From the NCBI RefSeq assembly GCF_002979415.1, contig NZ_PCOT01000018.1:18370-82369 (forward strand): 64,000 nucleotides of DNA. Reading direction: 5' to 3'. The translations under genes were made by a program, and so were the position numbers. The stretch's first letter is position 1. Every line of letters begins with the position of its first letter. The notes below the pieces were generated by a model that searched no databases, had not been told where the DNA came from, and was given only the letters and a program-made list of their open reading frames with translations. Positions 16,006 to 25,182 of the stretch are shown one piece after another. The stretch is from Microbacterium sp. MYb72. Its GTDB lineage: Bacteria; Actinomycetota; Actinomycetes; Actinomycetales; Microbacteriaceae.

Positions 16006-17394
16006 ATGCACGCACTCACGGAGACGCCGAGGTTGACGCGTCTCGCGATCATGATCGGCGTCGCGGCCGCAACCGTCGGGATCATCTACGGCTACGACTC
16101 GTCGAACATCGGCGGAGCGCTCATCTATCTCACCGAGGAGTTCAGACTCGACGCCGCAGGACAGGGCCTTCTGGCCACCACGGTGGTCGTGGGAGAGATC
16201 GCAGGCGCGCTCTTCGGCGGCGCACTGGCGAACCGCATCGGCCGGAAGCCGACGATGGTCCTCGTCGCATCGACCTTCACCCTCTTCTCGCTGCTGAGCG
16301 GCATCGCTCCGAGCCTGGAGTTCCTGATCGCGGCTCGCTTCCTCCTCGGACTCACGATCGGGGTCTCGGTCGTCGTCGTCCCGGTGTTCGTTGCGGAGTC
16401 CGCACCGACCCGCTCACGAGGCGCCTTCCTCGTGCTGTATCAGGTGGCGACGGTGTCGGGCATCGTCCTCGGCTACCTCATCGCCATGGCGCTCGCGCCG
16501 ACCGGGAGCTGGCGATGGATGCTGGGGCTCGCCGCCGTTCCGGGAATCATCATCACCGTGCTGCTCCTGCGCCTCCCCGACACGGCGCGCTGGTACATCA
16601 TGAAGGGGCGCACGGCCGAGGCGAGAAAGGCCCTCACCCAGATCGAGGGCGACGCCATCGACATCGATGCCGAGATCGAGACCATCACCGCGGGATTCGC
16701 GACCGCCCACACCTCCGGCTGGCTCGACCTGCTGCGACCGCCCTTCCTTCGCGCCACGCTCTTCGTGGTCGGACTCGGGTTCTTCGTTCAGGCGACCGGC
16801 ATCAACGCGATCGTCTATTACAGCCCGAGCATCTTCAAGTCGATGGGCTACACCGACCACGTGACCCAGCTCGGGTTCAGTGCCCTCGTCCAGGTCGCCG
16901 GTCTCATCGCGGTCTTCATCGCTCTGCTCGTGATCGACCGCATGGGGCGCCGCCCCGTGCTCCTCATCGGCATCGGAACGATGATCGCGGCGAACGCCCT
17001 CCTCGTCGGCGTGTTCCTCGTCGGCGGCGGGGCGTTCGACGGAGCGCTCACCGTGCTGGGCTTCATCGGGCTGATCCTCTTCACCGCCGGTTTCACCTTC
17101 GGCTTCGGATCCCTCGTGTGGGTGTACGCCGGAGAGGCCATGCCCGCGCATCTGCGTGCTCTCGGCGCGACCGTCATGCTCACGGCCGACCTCGTCGCGA
17201 ACGTCATCGTGGGGCTCGTCTTCCCCTCTCTCCTCCAGTCGGCGGGCGGCGCGGGCACCTTCGCGATCTTCGGCGTGATCGCGGTGCTCGCCTTCGGTTT
17301 CGTCACCTGGCTGGCACCGGAGACCAAGGGACGCCCGCTGGAGGACATCGGCCGGTTCTGGGAGAACGGCGGGTCCTGGACGGCGAAGGGATGA
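16006..17394 (+). CDS. Sugar porter family MFS transporter
   Basis: Twelve-helix proton-coupled sugar symporter of the major facilitator superfamily (462 residues). Family markers are RIGRKP after TM2, the PESPRW-like PDTARWY before the central loop, DRMGRRP between TM8 and TM9, and [11 protein letters not shown] after TM12. The N-terminal [12 protein letters not shown] replaces the usual GYDxxxxGG segment closely. No catabolic genes for a particular sugar are adjacent, so the substrate (pentose, hexose or inositol) is open. A large imperfect hairpin directly after the stop closes the unit. Confidence 0.88.
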   Translation: MHALTETPRLTRLAIMIGVAAATVGIIYGYDSSNIGGALIYLTEEFRLDAAGQGLLATTVVVGEIAGALFGGALANRIGRKPTMVLVASTFTLFSLLSGIAPSLEFLIAARFLLGLTIGVSVVVVPVFVAESAPTRSRGAFLVLYQVATVSGIVLGYLIAMALAPTGSWRWMLGLAAVPGIIITVLLLRLPDTARWYIMKGRTAEARKALTQIEGDAIDIDAEIETITAGFATAHTSGWLDLLRPPFLRATLFVVGLGFFVQATGINAIVYYSPSIFKSMGYTDHVTQLGFSALVQVAGLIAVFIALLVIDRMGRRPVLLIGIGTMIAANALLVGVFLVGGGAFDGALTVLGFIGLILFTAGFTFGFGSLVWVYAGEAMPAHLRALGATVMLTADLVANVIVGLVFPSLLQSAGGAGTFAIFGVIAVLAFGFVTWLAPETKGRPLEDIGRFWENGGSWTAKG

Positions 17395-17431
17395 GCCGGA
17401 TCCTTCGACGAGAGTCGCCAAAGGATCCGGC
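17395..17431 (+). terminator. Hairpin after MFS gene
   Basis: GCCGGATCCTT (17395-17405) pairs with AAGGATCCGGC (17421-17431), with an inner CGAC/GTCG stem. There is no T-tract, so termination may be Rho-assisted. Confidence 0.55.
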
Positions 17432-17475
17432 GCCCCGTTGTGGCGAGCATCCAACGGTCATGCCCGCCCCGACGC

Positions 17476-17481
17476 TAGGGT
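17476..17481 (+). promoter_or_regulatory. -10 box of acyl-CoA carboxylase beta gene
   Basis: TAGGGT with a 7-nt spacer to the GTG at 17489. It marks the GTG as the start and a leaderless transcript. Confidence 0.55.
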
Positions 17482-17488
17482 GGAAATC

Positions 17489-19078
17489 GTGACGGAAAAG
17501 CCCGAACTCTTGACCACCGCCGGCCGCATCGCAGACCTCCGCGCGCGCTACAACGAAGCCGTTGTCGACGCCGAGAAGGTCGCGCAGGAGAAGCAGCACG
17601 CGAAGGGCAAGATGACCGCCCGCGAGCGCATCGAGCTCCTCGTCGACCCCGGCAGCTTCGTCGAATTCGATGAGTACGTGCGCCACCGCACGACCGCGTT
17701 CGGCATGGACCGCAACCGCCCGTACGGCGATTCCGTCGTCACCGGCGTCGGCACGATCCACGGACGCACCGTCGCGGTCTACTCGCAGGACTTCACGACC
17801 TTCGGCGGATCGCTCGGCGAGGTCTCCGGCGACAAGATCATCAAGATCATGGAGTTCGCCCTCACCGGAGGCATGCCCATCATCGGCATCCTCGACTCCG
17901 GCGGCGCGCGCATCCAGGAGGGCGTGCTCGCCCTCAGCAAGTACGGCGAGATCTTCCGCCTGAACACCCGCTCCTCCGGTGTCATCCCGCAGATCTCGAT
18001 CATCATGGGGCCGGCGGCCGGCGGCGCGGTGTACGGACCCGCGCTCACCGACTTCGTCATCATGGTCGACAAGACCAGCCAGATGTTCGTGACCGGCCCC
18101 GACGTCATCAAGACCGTCACCGGCGAGGACGTGGGCATGGAGGAGCTCGGTGGTGCACTGACGCACAACACCCGCTCCGGCGTCGCGCACTACCTCGCAG
18201 AGGACGAAGACGACGCGATCGACTACGCGCGCACGCTGCTCGGCTTCCTTCCCGACAACAACATGGCGGAGATCCCGGGATATGAGAGCGGCTTCGAGTG
18301 GGAGACCACGGATGCCGACCGCACGCTGAACACGATCATCCCCGACTCCGCGAACCAGCCCTACGACATCCACACCGTCATCGAGCACGTCGTCGACAAC
18401 GGCGACTTCATCGAGGTCCAGCCGCTGTTCGCCCCGAACATCGTGATCGGCTTCGGCCGCGTGGAGGGCCGCTCCGTCGGCATCATCGCCAACCAGCCGT
18501 CGCAGATGGCCGGAACGCTGAACATCGAGGCTGGCGAGAAGGCCAGCCGGTTCGTCCGCTTCTGCGATGCGTTCTCGATCCCGATCGTGACGCTCGTCGA
18601 CGTGCCCGGCTACCTGCCGGGCACCGATCAGGAGTGGACGGGCGTCATCCGCCGCGGTGCCAAGCTCATCTACGCCTACGCCGAGGCGACGGTGCCGCTG
18701 GTCACCGTGATCCTGCGCAAGGCCTACGGTGGCGCGTACATCGTGATGGGCTCGAAGCAGCTCGGCGCCGATGTGAACCTCGCCTGGCCGACGGCCGAGA
18801 TCGCGGTCATGGGCGGACAGGGCGCCGTGAACATCCTGTACCGCGGCGAGATCAAGAAGGCCGAAGAGGCCGGCGAAGACGTCGCAGCCGTGCGCACGCG
18901 CCTCGCCAACGAGTACACGTACAGCGTCACGAGTCCGTTCCTCGCCGCGGAACGCGGAGAGATCGACGGCATCATCGAGCCCGCGAACACGCGCGTCTCG
19001 ATCGCTAAGGCCCTGCGAGCGCTTCGGGGCAAGCGTGCGGAGCTACCCCCGAAGAAGCACGGGAACATCCCGCTGTGA
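17489..19078 (+). CDS. accD: Acyl-CoA carboxylase beta (carboxyltransferase) subunit
   Basis: Transfers the carboxyl group from carboxybiotin to acetyl-/propionyl-CoA, giving malonyl- or methylmalonyl-CoA. The 529-residue length and the sequences [18 protein letters not shown], the N-half oxyanion region [10 protein letters not shown] and [16 protein letters not shown], and the C-half [13 protein letters not shown] and [13 protein letters not shown] are typical of PccB/AccD5. Substrate preference (propionyl versus acetyl) cannot be settled from sequence alone. The GTG at 17489 follows TAGGGT. The next gene is the epsilon subunit with stop-start overlap, and the biotin-carrying alpha subunit is about 7 kb downstream, as in mycobacteria. 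Confidence 0.95.
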   Translation: MTEKPELLTTAGRIADLRARYNEAVVDAEKVAQEKQHAKGKMTARERIELLVDPGSFVEFDEYVRHRTTAFGMDRNRPYGDSVVTGVGTIHGRTVAVYSQDFTTFGGSLGEVSGDKIIKIMEFALTGGMPIIGILDSGGARIQEGVLALSKYGEIFRLNTRSSGVIPQISIIMGPAAGGAVYGPALTDFVIMVDKTSQMFVTGPDVIKTVTGEDVGMEELGGALTHNTRSGVAHYLAEDEDDAIDYARTLLGFLPDNNMAEIPGYESGFEWETTDADRTLNTIIPDSANQPYDIHTVIEHVVDNGDFIEVQPLFAPNIVIGFGRVEGRSVGIIANQPSQMAGTLNIEAGEKASRFVRFCDAFSIPIVTLVDVPGYLPGTDQEWTGVIRRGAKLIYAYAEATVPLVTVILRKAYGGAYIVMGSKQLGADVNLAWPTAEIAVMGGQGAVNILYRGEIKKAEEAGEDVAAVRTRLANEYTYSVTSPFLAAERGEIDGIIEPANTRVSIAKALRALRGKRAELPPKKHGNIPL

Positions 19079-19299
19079 TGGACCCGTCAGAGTCCCTGCC
19101 GCCGACCGTCGAGATCACACACGGCACGGCGACCGAGGAAGAGCTCGCCGCCCTGATCGCGGTCGTCAGCGACGCCTACGCACGCGAAGAGGAAGCCGCG
19201 GTCGCGGCGGAGACCCGCGTCTCCGCCTGGGCGCGCACCCAGCGATCGCTGCGCACGCCGTTGCGCCGCGACATCCCGTGGGGGCGCTTCTCGGGGTGA
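19078..19299 (+). CDS. accE: Acyl-CoA carboxylase epsilon subunit
   Basis: A small 73-residue actinobacterial protein that tightens the alpha-beta carboxylase complex. The middle segment EELAALIAVVSDAYAREEE and the closing SAWARTQRSLRTPLRRDIPWGRFS (W-x-R ending) match the AccE/PccE family. The ATG overlaps the beta-subunit stop by one base (TGATG). A GTG one codon earlier is also possible. Its position directly behind the carboxyltransferase gene supports the call. Confidence 0.85.
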   Translation: MDPSESLPPTVEITHGTATEEELAALIAVVSDAYAREEEAAVAAETRVSAWARTQRSLRTPLRRDIPWGRFSG

Positions 19300-19341
19300 T
19301 CCCGCGATTCCGTGCGCGGTACACCGCGGCCGCGTGAGAGA

Positions 19342-19384
19342 GTCTGCGGATCCGCGGGCCCCCCAGCCCACGGATCGCGCAGAC
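19342..19384. terminator. Imperfect hairpin between accE and ROK gene
   Basis: GTCTGCG-GATCCG at 19342 onward pairs with CGGATCGCGCAGAC ending at 19384, with a two-base bulge and a GC-rich loop. It could end the carboxylase transcript. Read on the minus strand it could end the small RNA proposed at this locus. Confidence 0.45.
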
Positions 19385-19441
19385 ACACTTTCGCCGAATC
19401 GACAGCGGAATCAGATACCGCGGTCTCCCCAGATCGGCGCA
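19342..19441 (-). ncRNA. Candidate small RNA (unproven)
   Basis: On the minus strand TTGACA (19473-19478) and TATTAT (19448-19453) form near-consensus -35 and -10 boxes with a 19-bp spacer, in an unusually AT-rich patch. Transcription from about 19441 would reach the hairpin at 19384-19342 after some 60 nt. No credible protein frame lies in between. The ROK gene on the same strand ends 30 bp before the promoter. Confidence 0.3.
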
Positions 19442-19447
19442 CACGCA

Positions 19448-19478
19448 ATAATACATCGATTAGAGTTATTGATGTCAA
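19448..19478 (-). promoter_or_regulatory. Near-consensus sigma-A-type promoter
   Basis: A perfect TTGACA -35 and a TATTAT -10 are separated by 19 bp on the minus strand. The patch also contains CAATAA/TTATTG inverted arms around ATCGAT, so an operator role is possible. Confidence 0.4.
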
Positions 19479-19508
19479 GAGGGCGCGCCGAAATCCCCGC
19501 GCCGGAGG

Positions 19509-20741
19509 TCACTCCTCCAGGTAGAGGTCGGATGCCCGCGGGGTGAGCACCGAGTCGAGCACGACGCATGCCGCACCGACCGCGCCGACGTCATCGCCGA
19601 CCACCGTGCCGTCCACGGGGAGCGTGTGCACGGCCTTCGTGGCGCTGAGCCTGTCCAGGAGCGTCGGGATCTCGGCCAGGTACACCTCGGCCAGGCGAGA
19701 CCAGAACGGGCCTCCCAGCACGACCCTGTCGACGTCGAGGACATTGGTCAGGGCCGCGATCAGCACCGTCAGATGCTCGGCTGCACGACGCAGCACCTGC
19801 AGAGCGGGCTCGTCACCGGAGGCAGCCCGCTCGCACAGCAGCGTGAAGCGCGCCTCGACGGCCTCGACATCGCTGCCCTCCCGGTCGTCGACGAAGACTC
19901 CGGCGCGCTCGGCCTGCTCGACGATCGCCTGCGGGGTGCACACCACCTCGACGCACCCGCGCATCCCGCACAGGCAGGACGGTCCGTCGGGGTCGACGAT
20001 GATGTGTCCGATCTCGCCGAAGTTCCGTGTCGAGCCGCGCGCGGGGTCCCCGTCGCGCACCAGGGCCGCTCCGATCCCCGTTCCGAGGTACACGAAGAGG
20101 AACGAGTCGTCAGCGGGCCCGTGGCCGGTCCACAGCTCCCCCACCGCGGCCGCCGTCGTGTCCTTTTCCAGAGTCACGTCGAATCCGGTCGCCTCCGCCA
20201 GGACGGCTCGCAGCGGGACCCGGTGCCATCCGTGCAGTTTCGGAGGATCGATGACGGTGCCCTTGGCGGCATTCAGCGGCCCAGGCGCCGCCACGCCGAT
20301 TCCTGCGACATCATCGCGAGCCACACCGGCATCCGCGATCAGAATGTCCACGGCCTGCGCCATGACATCGACGATCCGTCGCGGATCCTTCGCGGGCGTC
20401 CGGACGACCCGGCGGCGCACGACCGATCCGGTGAGATCGAGGAGCACGAAGGTGATCACGGCCGGATCCAGGTGGATGCCGATCGAGAAGCGGCTGTCCG
20501 CGACCAGTCGCAGGGTGATCCGGGGCTTTCCTGGCCCGTTGATCGTGCGCCCTGCCTCGGTGATCAGACCATCCTCGAGCAGTCGCCGCGTGATGTTCGT
20601 CACCGTCTGCGCCGACAGGCCCGTGGCGTCGGCGAGCTCGATCCTGCTGAGCCCCTCACCGGAACGACGAATCGCCTCCAGGATCACGGACTGATTGAAG
20701 TCACCCATGCGGGGGAGATTCGTACCTCGGCGTATGCCCAT
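19509..20741 (-). CDS. ROK family transcriptional repressor
   Basis: Sugar-responsive repressor with an N-terminal winged helix (IELADATGLSAQTVTNITRR, about residues 32-60) and a C-terminal ROK sugar-kinase-like domain. The domain carries VYLGTGIGAALV and the zinc motif CLCGMRGCVE. The 410-residue length is typical of NagC/XylR-type members. The start at 20741 was chosen because AAGGAT lies 8 nt upstream and the sequence MGIRRGTNLPRMGDFN leads directly into the helix-turn-helix. No sugar transport operon is adjacent, so its targets are unknown. A GTCCCCC/GGGGGAC dyad upstream could be an autoregulatory operator. Confidence 0.88.
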   Translation of the reverse strand: MGIRRGTNLPRMGDFNQSVILEAIRRSGEGLSRIELADATGLSAQTVTNITRRLLEDGLITEAGRTINGPGKPRITLRLVADSRFSIGIHLDPAVITFVLLDLTGSVVRRRVVRTPAKDPRRIVDVMAQAVDILIADAGVARDDVAGIGVAAPGPLNAAKGTVIDPPKLHGWHRVPLRAVLAEATGFDVTLEKDTTAAAVGELWTGHGPADDSFLFVYLGTGIGAALVRDGDPARGSTRNFGEIGHIIVDPDGPSCLCGMRGCVEVVCTPQAIVEQAERAGVFVDDREGSDVEAVEARFTLLCERAASGDEPALQVLRRAAEHLTVLIAALTNVLDVDRVVLGGPFWSRLAEVYLAEIPTLLDRLSATKAVHTLPVDGTVVGDDVGAVGAACVVLDSVLTPRASDLYLEE

Positions 20742-20774
20742 CGTCCTATCCTTCCGCATCCGCCGCCGATTCGT

Positions 20775-20829
20775 GTCCCCCAAAATACCTACAGACAACG
20801 TTTCCCCGAAGGGAGAGACTTAGGGGGAC
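20775..20829. promoter_or_regulatory. Dyad upstream of ROK gene, possible operator
   Basis: GTCCCCC at 20775-20781 and GGGGGAC at 20823-20829 form 7-bp inverted arms 41 bp apart. They enclose TAGGTATTTT, a possible minus-strand -10 region. Confidence 0.35.
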
Positions 20830-20917
20830 GCTTCGCGTTCGGCTGGTCTCTCTGTCCCAGGGTAGACAGACGATGATCGGCCACCAGCGGACAGTTTTCG
20901 GGTAACTGGGCCGCAAC

Positions 20918-20950
20918 GGCGAGGGGCGGGCGGCTTCGCCGCCCCTCGCC
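20918..20950. terminator. GC-rich hairpin after signalling operon
   Basis: GGCGAGGGGCGG pairs with CCGCCCCTCGCC with a 9-nt loop. It lies downstream of the minus-strand signalling genes. Confidence 0.6.
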
Positions 20951-20963
20951 CACTCTCTTCTCT

Positions 20964-20998
20964 CTCGGCTCTGACCCCCTCCCCCGATCAGAGCCGAG
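20964..20998 (-). terminator. Terminator of the two-component operon
   Basis: CTCGGCTCTGA and TCAGAGCCGAG form an 11-bp perfect stem with a 13-nt loop, 12 bp past the last stop. A second hairpin follows, making a tandem terminator between this operon and the ROK promoter. Confidence 0.7.
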
Positions 20999-21010
20999 AT
21001 GGGGGCGCCG

Positions 21011-22021
21011 TTATCGCGCCGCCGGGTCTCGCGGAATCTCGTGCCAGAGATCTACGGAGTCGTCGTCGCTCGACGAGCCGGCGCTGGCACGGCCCACGAC
21101 CGTCACCGCGACTCTCTCGTCGTGTGCGGCGCGGACGATGACGCGATCGGCATGAGCATCCGCGAGCACCCTGGCGAGCTCATCGCGGATCTCGGCGCGA
21201 CGCTCCTCCCCGATCTCGTCGAGACCGCCCTCGTCGAACACCGTCACCGCGACGCCCCGGCGCCGAGCGTCGGCGATCGCGTCGCGCACCGCGTCGTTCA
21301 GCAGATCCGCCCCGCGGAGCTCATCCCTGAGCCGCCCTTCGGCCAGCCTCGCCTCGAGGCGTTCCTCCTCCGTGAGGTCGCCGTGCGCGGCCACCGTGCG
21401 GCTGAGCACGGGACCGGCGACGGCCAGAGCGAACTGGGTGCGAAGCCGCCGTTCGCGCTGACGGACCTGCTGGGTCGCATGCCATGCGGAAACGGCCTGC
21501 TGGATGTCGGCCAGTCTCTCGGTGTCGCGGATCGCCCGATCCCAGAACAGCACGAGGAGCCGCGCCACGACGACCCACATGATCGACCCGACGAGCCCCA
21601 GGGAGAGCGAGACGAGCAGACCCAGATGGATCGACGAGACCACGACGAGCCCCAGCAGCGTGATCCATCCGATGAGGAAGCGTCGACGGACGATGCAGAC
21701 GACGCCGAGCAGCCCGATGCCGCCGATGTACCACGTCGCGAACGGGGCCGTGCGGTAGGCGGCGTCCAGCGAATGGGTGGCGAGGCTCGGGATCAGGAAG
21801 CTCGACACCGCCGCGGAGACACCCGCCCAGAGCGGCATCCGCACGGTCGTGGCCGAACCCCAGAGGATCGCGATGTTCACGACGACGAGGTACACCGCGA
21901 TCGCGGCGACCATCAGCAGGGGCGCGCTGGGCTGTTCGATCCACCACACTCCCCTGGCAGCGAAGTACATCGCGAAGCCGACGGCGAGCAGTGTCGCCAC
22001 ACTGCGCACGGTGCGGTTCAT
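21011..22021 (-). CDS. Membrane signalling partner, degenerate histidine-kinase-like
   Basis: A 336-residue protein with about six membrane helices in the first 160 residues. A cytoplasmic helical segment rich in Arg/Gln/Glu (RDTERLADIQQAVSAW) follows, then a C-terminal region ending DELARVLADAHADRVIVRAA. That ending resembles the N-box helix of a sensor kinase ATPase domain, but no clear phospho-acceptor His motif or glycine-rich ATP lid is present. It overlaps the sensor kinase stop by ATGA and is last in the operon. It is probably a regulatory or dimerising partner of that kinase rather than an enzyme. This is inference from order and topology. Confidence 0.6.
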   Translation of the reverse strand: MNRTVRSVATLLAVGFAMYFAARGVWWIEQPSAPLLMVAAIAVYLVVVNIAILWGSATTVRMPLWAGVSAAVSSFLIPSLATHSLDAAYRTAPFATWYIGGIGLLGVVCIVRRRFLIGWITLLGLVVVSSIHLGLLVSLSLGLVGSIMWVVVARLLVLFWDRAIRDTERLADIQQAVSAWHATQQVRQRERRLRTQFALAVAGPVLSRTVAAHGDLTEEERLEARLAEGRLRDELRGADLLNDAVRDAIADARRRGVAVTVFDEGGLDEIGEERRAEIRDELARVLADAHADRVIVRAAHDERVAVTVVGRASAGSSSDDDSVDLWHEIPRDPAAR

Positions 22022-23262
22022 GAGCGTTCCCAGCCGAGAGTGACGACCGTGCCGGCCTCGCCGGAGTCGATCGACGCGGTTCCGGCGACGCCGGCCATGC
22101 GCGCGAGGATCGACGCGCGGATGCCGAGCCTGTCGGCCCCGATCGCCTCGATGTCGAACCCCGGGCCGCTGTCGCTGATCGTGACCCGGATCCCCTCGTC
22201 CCCGCGCCCCTCGGCGATGATGTGCAGCCCCCTGCCGCCCGCGTGCGTGACGGAGTTGCCGAGCGCCTGCCTCGCGGCGAGGACGAGCGCCCGTGCGACG
22301 CGCCCTGGAAGGAGCCCGATGCCGCCGCGCTCCTCGACGATCGCATCGGCGCCGAGCTCGGAGAGGGCTCTGCGCAGCTCCGCGACGATCTGCGCGACGG
22401 CGACCGGTTCGTCACTGCCCTCCTGGGCGACGGCCGCCTCGGTGTTGGCGAGCCTCGTGAGCGCCTCCCGCGCCATGGCGACGGCGAGATCCTTGGCGCG
22501 CTCCCCCTCCGCACGCTCAGCGGCGATCAGTGCGGCCAGCACGCTGTCGTGCATGAGCGCGGACATCGCCACGCGCTCCTCCTCCGCCGCGGCTGCCGCG
22601 GCGGCTGCGGCATAGGCCGACACCGCCCGCCCCCGGACGTCGTCGACGCCGGAGGCCACCGAGCGGAACATCCAGCCGAGGGAGATGATCACGATGCCGA
22701 GGATCAGCGTGAACGACACGTCGAACGCGGTGGTCACCCAGAACTCCCGCGAGAACTCGCCCTGCACGAGGCGCACGTAGCCGTAGACGAACGGCATCCC
22801 CGCGGCCCAGGTGAACTGGAGCCAGAGCGGGAACGCGAGCATCGCCGCCACCACTCCGACGTTGACGAGGAAGAAGATCCACGGCTGCTCCGCGGCGACC
22901 TTGATCCGCTGATCGACGACCACGGGCCAGACGGCGAGCGCGAGCACGTAGGCGACCGCGAAGATGCCCGATGTCGTGCGGACCCCGCGTCCGATCAGAC
23001 AGGCGATCAGCATCGCGATGAGCGGCACGAAGACCACCAGCAGCATCGCCACCTGCGGAGCGTCCGGAAGGGACAGCGATGCGACCGCGGCGATCAATGC
23101 CTGTACGCCCAATGCGGCGGAGCCGATCGCGGCCACGGTCGCGAGGATGCGCTCCATGCGCTTGCCCGTGAACCTCTCGAAGCCGGTCTCGGCCCCGCCG
23201 GGAGAAGGGATCTTGCTCCAGGCTTCGCGGATGCTGAGCGTGTCAGCCGGCACTCGGCGCAC
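22018..23262 (-). CDS. Sensor histidine kinase (NarL-system type)
   Basis: Membrane sensor kinase of 414 residues. It has six hydrophobic helices up to about residue 205, an Ala-rich linker, then a dimerisation helix with the phospho-acceptor motif ALMHDSVLAALIAAERAEG. The ATPase domain has an N box QALGNSVTHAG, G1 ISDSGPGFD and G2 RLGIRASILARMAG. The H-D-S acceptor type pairs with LuxR-like regulators, and the regulator gene overlaps it upstream. Start choice is uncertain: GTG at 23262 or GTG at 23253, both inside the regulator's last codons. The signal sensed is unknown; no large extracellular domain is seen. Confidence 0.87.
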   Translation of the reverse strand: MRRVPADTLSIREAWSKIPSPGGAETGFERFTGKRMERILATVAAIGSAALGVQALIAAVASLSLPDAPQVAMLLVVFVPLIAMLIACLIGRGVRTTSGIFAVAYVLALAVWPVVVDQRIKVAAEQPWIFFLVNVGVVAAMLAFPLWLQFTWAAGMPFVYGYVRLVQGEFSREFWVTTAFDVSFTLILGIVIISLGWMFRSVASGVDDVRGRAVSAYAAAAAAAAAEEERVAMSALMHDSVLAALIAAERAEGERAKDLAVAMAREALTRLANTEAAVAQEGSDEPVAVAQIVAELRRALSELGADAIVEERGGIGLLPGRVARALVLAARQALGNSVTHAGGRGLHIIAEGRGDEGIRVTISDSGPGFDIEAIGADRLGIRASILARMAGVAGTASIDSGEAGTVVTLGWERS

Positions 23263-23905
23263 CGCCGGCGGCCACGATTCCGTCCTCCATCGCGCGCCGG
23301 AGCAGATCGACCTTCGTCGAAGCCGGGCGCCCGACGCTGACGTACTTCACGCGGATGCGCGAGATGTTCTCCTTCGCGGTGGAGTACGCGACCCCCAGCC
23401 GTTCGGCGACCGCCTTGAGCGGCAGACCGGTGGCGTACAGGCGCAGCACCTCGCGCTCTCTGGAGGAGAGCTGCGCGTCGGCGAAGTCCCTGTCCCCGTC
23501 GACCGCACTCGCCCACTCGACGTTGTTGAGCGCTTCGCCCTGCGCCACCGTGCGGATCGCGTCGAGGACGTCGTCGAGCGCGGAGGACTTGCTCACCACT
23601 CCCGCAGCTCCGGCGGAGAGCGCTTCCCGCACAGCCGCGGGCCGATCGGCGACGCTGTGGATGACCACGCTCGCGCCGTCGTTGACCACAGCCATGACGT
23701 TCTCGGTCACGGTCGTGCCGTCTCCGAGGGTGAGATCGAGCACGACGACATCCGCCGGCGCCTCTCCTGAGGCCGCACGCCAGTCGAGGTACGAGGCGAC
23801 CGTGCTGCCGGAGAAGACCACCGTCTGCTCGCCGTCACGCGCGCACGCCGCCTCGAGTCCGAGGCGGACGGACTCGTGATCATCGATGAGTGCGACCCTG
23901 CTCAT
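23243..23905 (-). CDS. LuxR/NarL-family response regulator
   Basis: A 220-residue regulator with an N-terminal receiver domain (acidic IDDHESVRLG, phosphorylatable Asp in VVVLDLTLGDG, Ser/Lys in VVSKSS) and a C-terminal LuxR helix-turn-helix (LSSREREVLRLYATGLPLK). The recognition helix region reads YSTAKENISRIRVKY rather than the common TVKNHLSNI. It is first in a three-gene operon with its kinase and a second membrane protein. TAGGCT (23912-23917) ends 6 nt before the ATG, so the mRNA is leaderless. Confidence 0.92.
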   Translation of the reverse strand: MSRVALIDDHESVRLGLEAACARDGEQTVVFSGSTVASYLDWRAASGEAPADVVVLDLTLGDGTTVTENVMAVVNDGASVVIHSVADRPAAVREALSAGAAGVVSKSSALDDVLDAIRTVAQGEALNNVEWASAVDGDRDFADAQLSSREREVLRLYATGLPLKAVAERLGVAYSTAKENISRIRVKYVSVGRPASTKVDLLRRAMEDGIVAAGGAPSAG

Positions 23906-23911
23906 CCGTCC

Positions 23912-23917
23912 AGCCTA
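23912..23917 (-). promoter_or_regulatory. -10 box of the two-component operon
   Basis: TAGGCT on the minus strand with a 6-nt spacer to the ATG at 23905. Confidence 0.55.
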
Positions 23918-23949
23918 CTGAGTTCGTCCAGATGCTTTACGGTCTCGTG

Positions 23950-25176
23950 TCACCGAGTGAGAAGAGCGACCACCTCGAAGTGGTGGGAATGGGGGAAGAG
24001 ATCGAAGGCCCGCAGCGTGGAGACGGTCCATCCGTGACCCCGGAACGTGCCGAGATCCCGCGAGAGGGCGACCGGATCGCATGCGACGTAGGCGATGGCG
24101 TCGGGCGCCAGCGCGTGCAGCGCGTCGACGACCGCCCTGCCCGCACCAGCGCGCGGCGGGTCGAGCACGACGGCGCCCGCGTTCGCGTTGGAGGGGAGCG
24201 ACGCCAGGTAGCGGTCGACACGGGCGGTGACGGCGGTGGCGTCGATGCTCGAGAGGTTCTCGCTGGCATGGGCGGTGGCCCTCTTGCTCGATTCGACGGT
24301 GACGACGTCGGTGGCGCCGAGATCGCCCAGCGTCGCCCCGAACAGCCCGACGCCCCCGTAGAGGTCGTAGTGCGTGGATGCCTCGTCGACGTGTCCGTCG
24401 AGCACTCCGTAGACGGCAGCGTCGAGCACGGATGCGGCACGCGGATGCACCTGCCAGAAGCCGCCTGCGTCGACCTGGAAGCGACGGTCGCCGACCGTCT
24501 CGTAGACGACCTCCGGGTCGCGGCGGCGGCCGCGCTGCGGCATCCGCCCCGAGTCCTCGTGCCGGATGATCCGCACCCGCCCGTCGCCGGGCTCGACGAG
24601 ATCGATGCGGCCGGGCTTGCCACCCTGGAGCGCGAGAGCGGCCTGGGCGACCGCCGGCCGCGCGAGGGGGTGGGATGACACGGGGATCACACGGTGACTG
24701 CGCGCGGCGTAGGGGCCGACGATGCCGTCGTCGTCGACGTGCAGGCTCACCCGCGTGCGCCATCCGGTGCCGTCGCCGGAGTCGACGGCCTCGATCTCGG
24801 GCGCCTCGATGCCACCGCCCGCGAACCGGTCGAGCGCCTCGGCGAGAACCTGCTTCTTCAGGGTCCGCTGGTGCGGCAGGGCGATGTGGCCGAGGTCCGC
24901 GCCGCCTGCACGGTCGTCGGGGTCGCGCGAGACGTCGGCCTCCGCCCACACGTGCGGTCGGCGATGCTCCGACGGCTCCAGAACCTCGACCGTCTCCGCG
25001 CGCCAGAAGCTGCGCGACTCATCGGTCGACGAGGGGTCGAGCCGCGCCCGCACCCGCTCGCCGGGGATCGCATCGGAGACGAACACGACGCGGCCCTCGT
25101 GGCGGGCGATGAAGGTGCCGCCGTGAGCGATCCCCGTGATGTCGAGATCGAGCAGCGGTCCTGCGGAAGAAGTCAT
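23950..25176 (-). CDS. TrmA/RlmD-family RNA (uracil-5-)methyltransferase
   Basis: SAM-dependent RNA m5U methyltransferase of 408 residues. The N-terminus is a TRAM RNA-binding domain (LDLDITGIAHGGTFIARHEG, GERVRARL). The C-terminal Rossmann methylase has YDLYGGVGLFG for SAM binding, VVLDPPRAGAG, the catalytic Cys in YVACDPVALSRD and the general-base region FPHSHHFEVVALL. That Cys is the only one in the protein, so the iron-sulfur cluster of E. coli RlmD is absent, as is usual for actinobacterial members. tRNA or 23S rRNA could be the substrate. The start is set by TATCCT ending 6 nt before the ATG. Confidence 0.88.
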   Translation of the reverse strand: MTSSAGPLLDLDITGIAHGGTFIARHEGRVVFVSDAIPGERVRARLDPSSTDESRSFWRAETVEVLEPSEHRRPHVWAEADVSRDPDDRAGGADLGHIALPHQRTLKKQVLAEALDRFAGGGIEAPEIEAVDSGDGTGWRTRVSLHVDDDGIVGPYAARSHRVIPVSSHPLARPAVAQAALALQGGKPGRIDLVEPGDGRVRIIRHEDSGRMPQRGRRRDPEVVYETVGDRRFQVDAGGFWQVHPRAASVLDAAVYGVLDGHVDEASTHYDLYGGVGLFGATLGDLGATDVVTVESSKRATAHASENLSSIDATAVTARVDRYLASLPSNANAGAVVLDPPRAGAGRAVVDALHALAPDAIAYVACDPVALSRDLGTFRGHGWTVSTLRAFDLFPHSHHFEVVALLTR

Positions 25177-25182
25177 TCTTCG

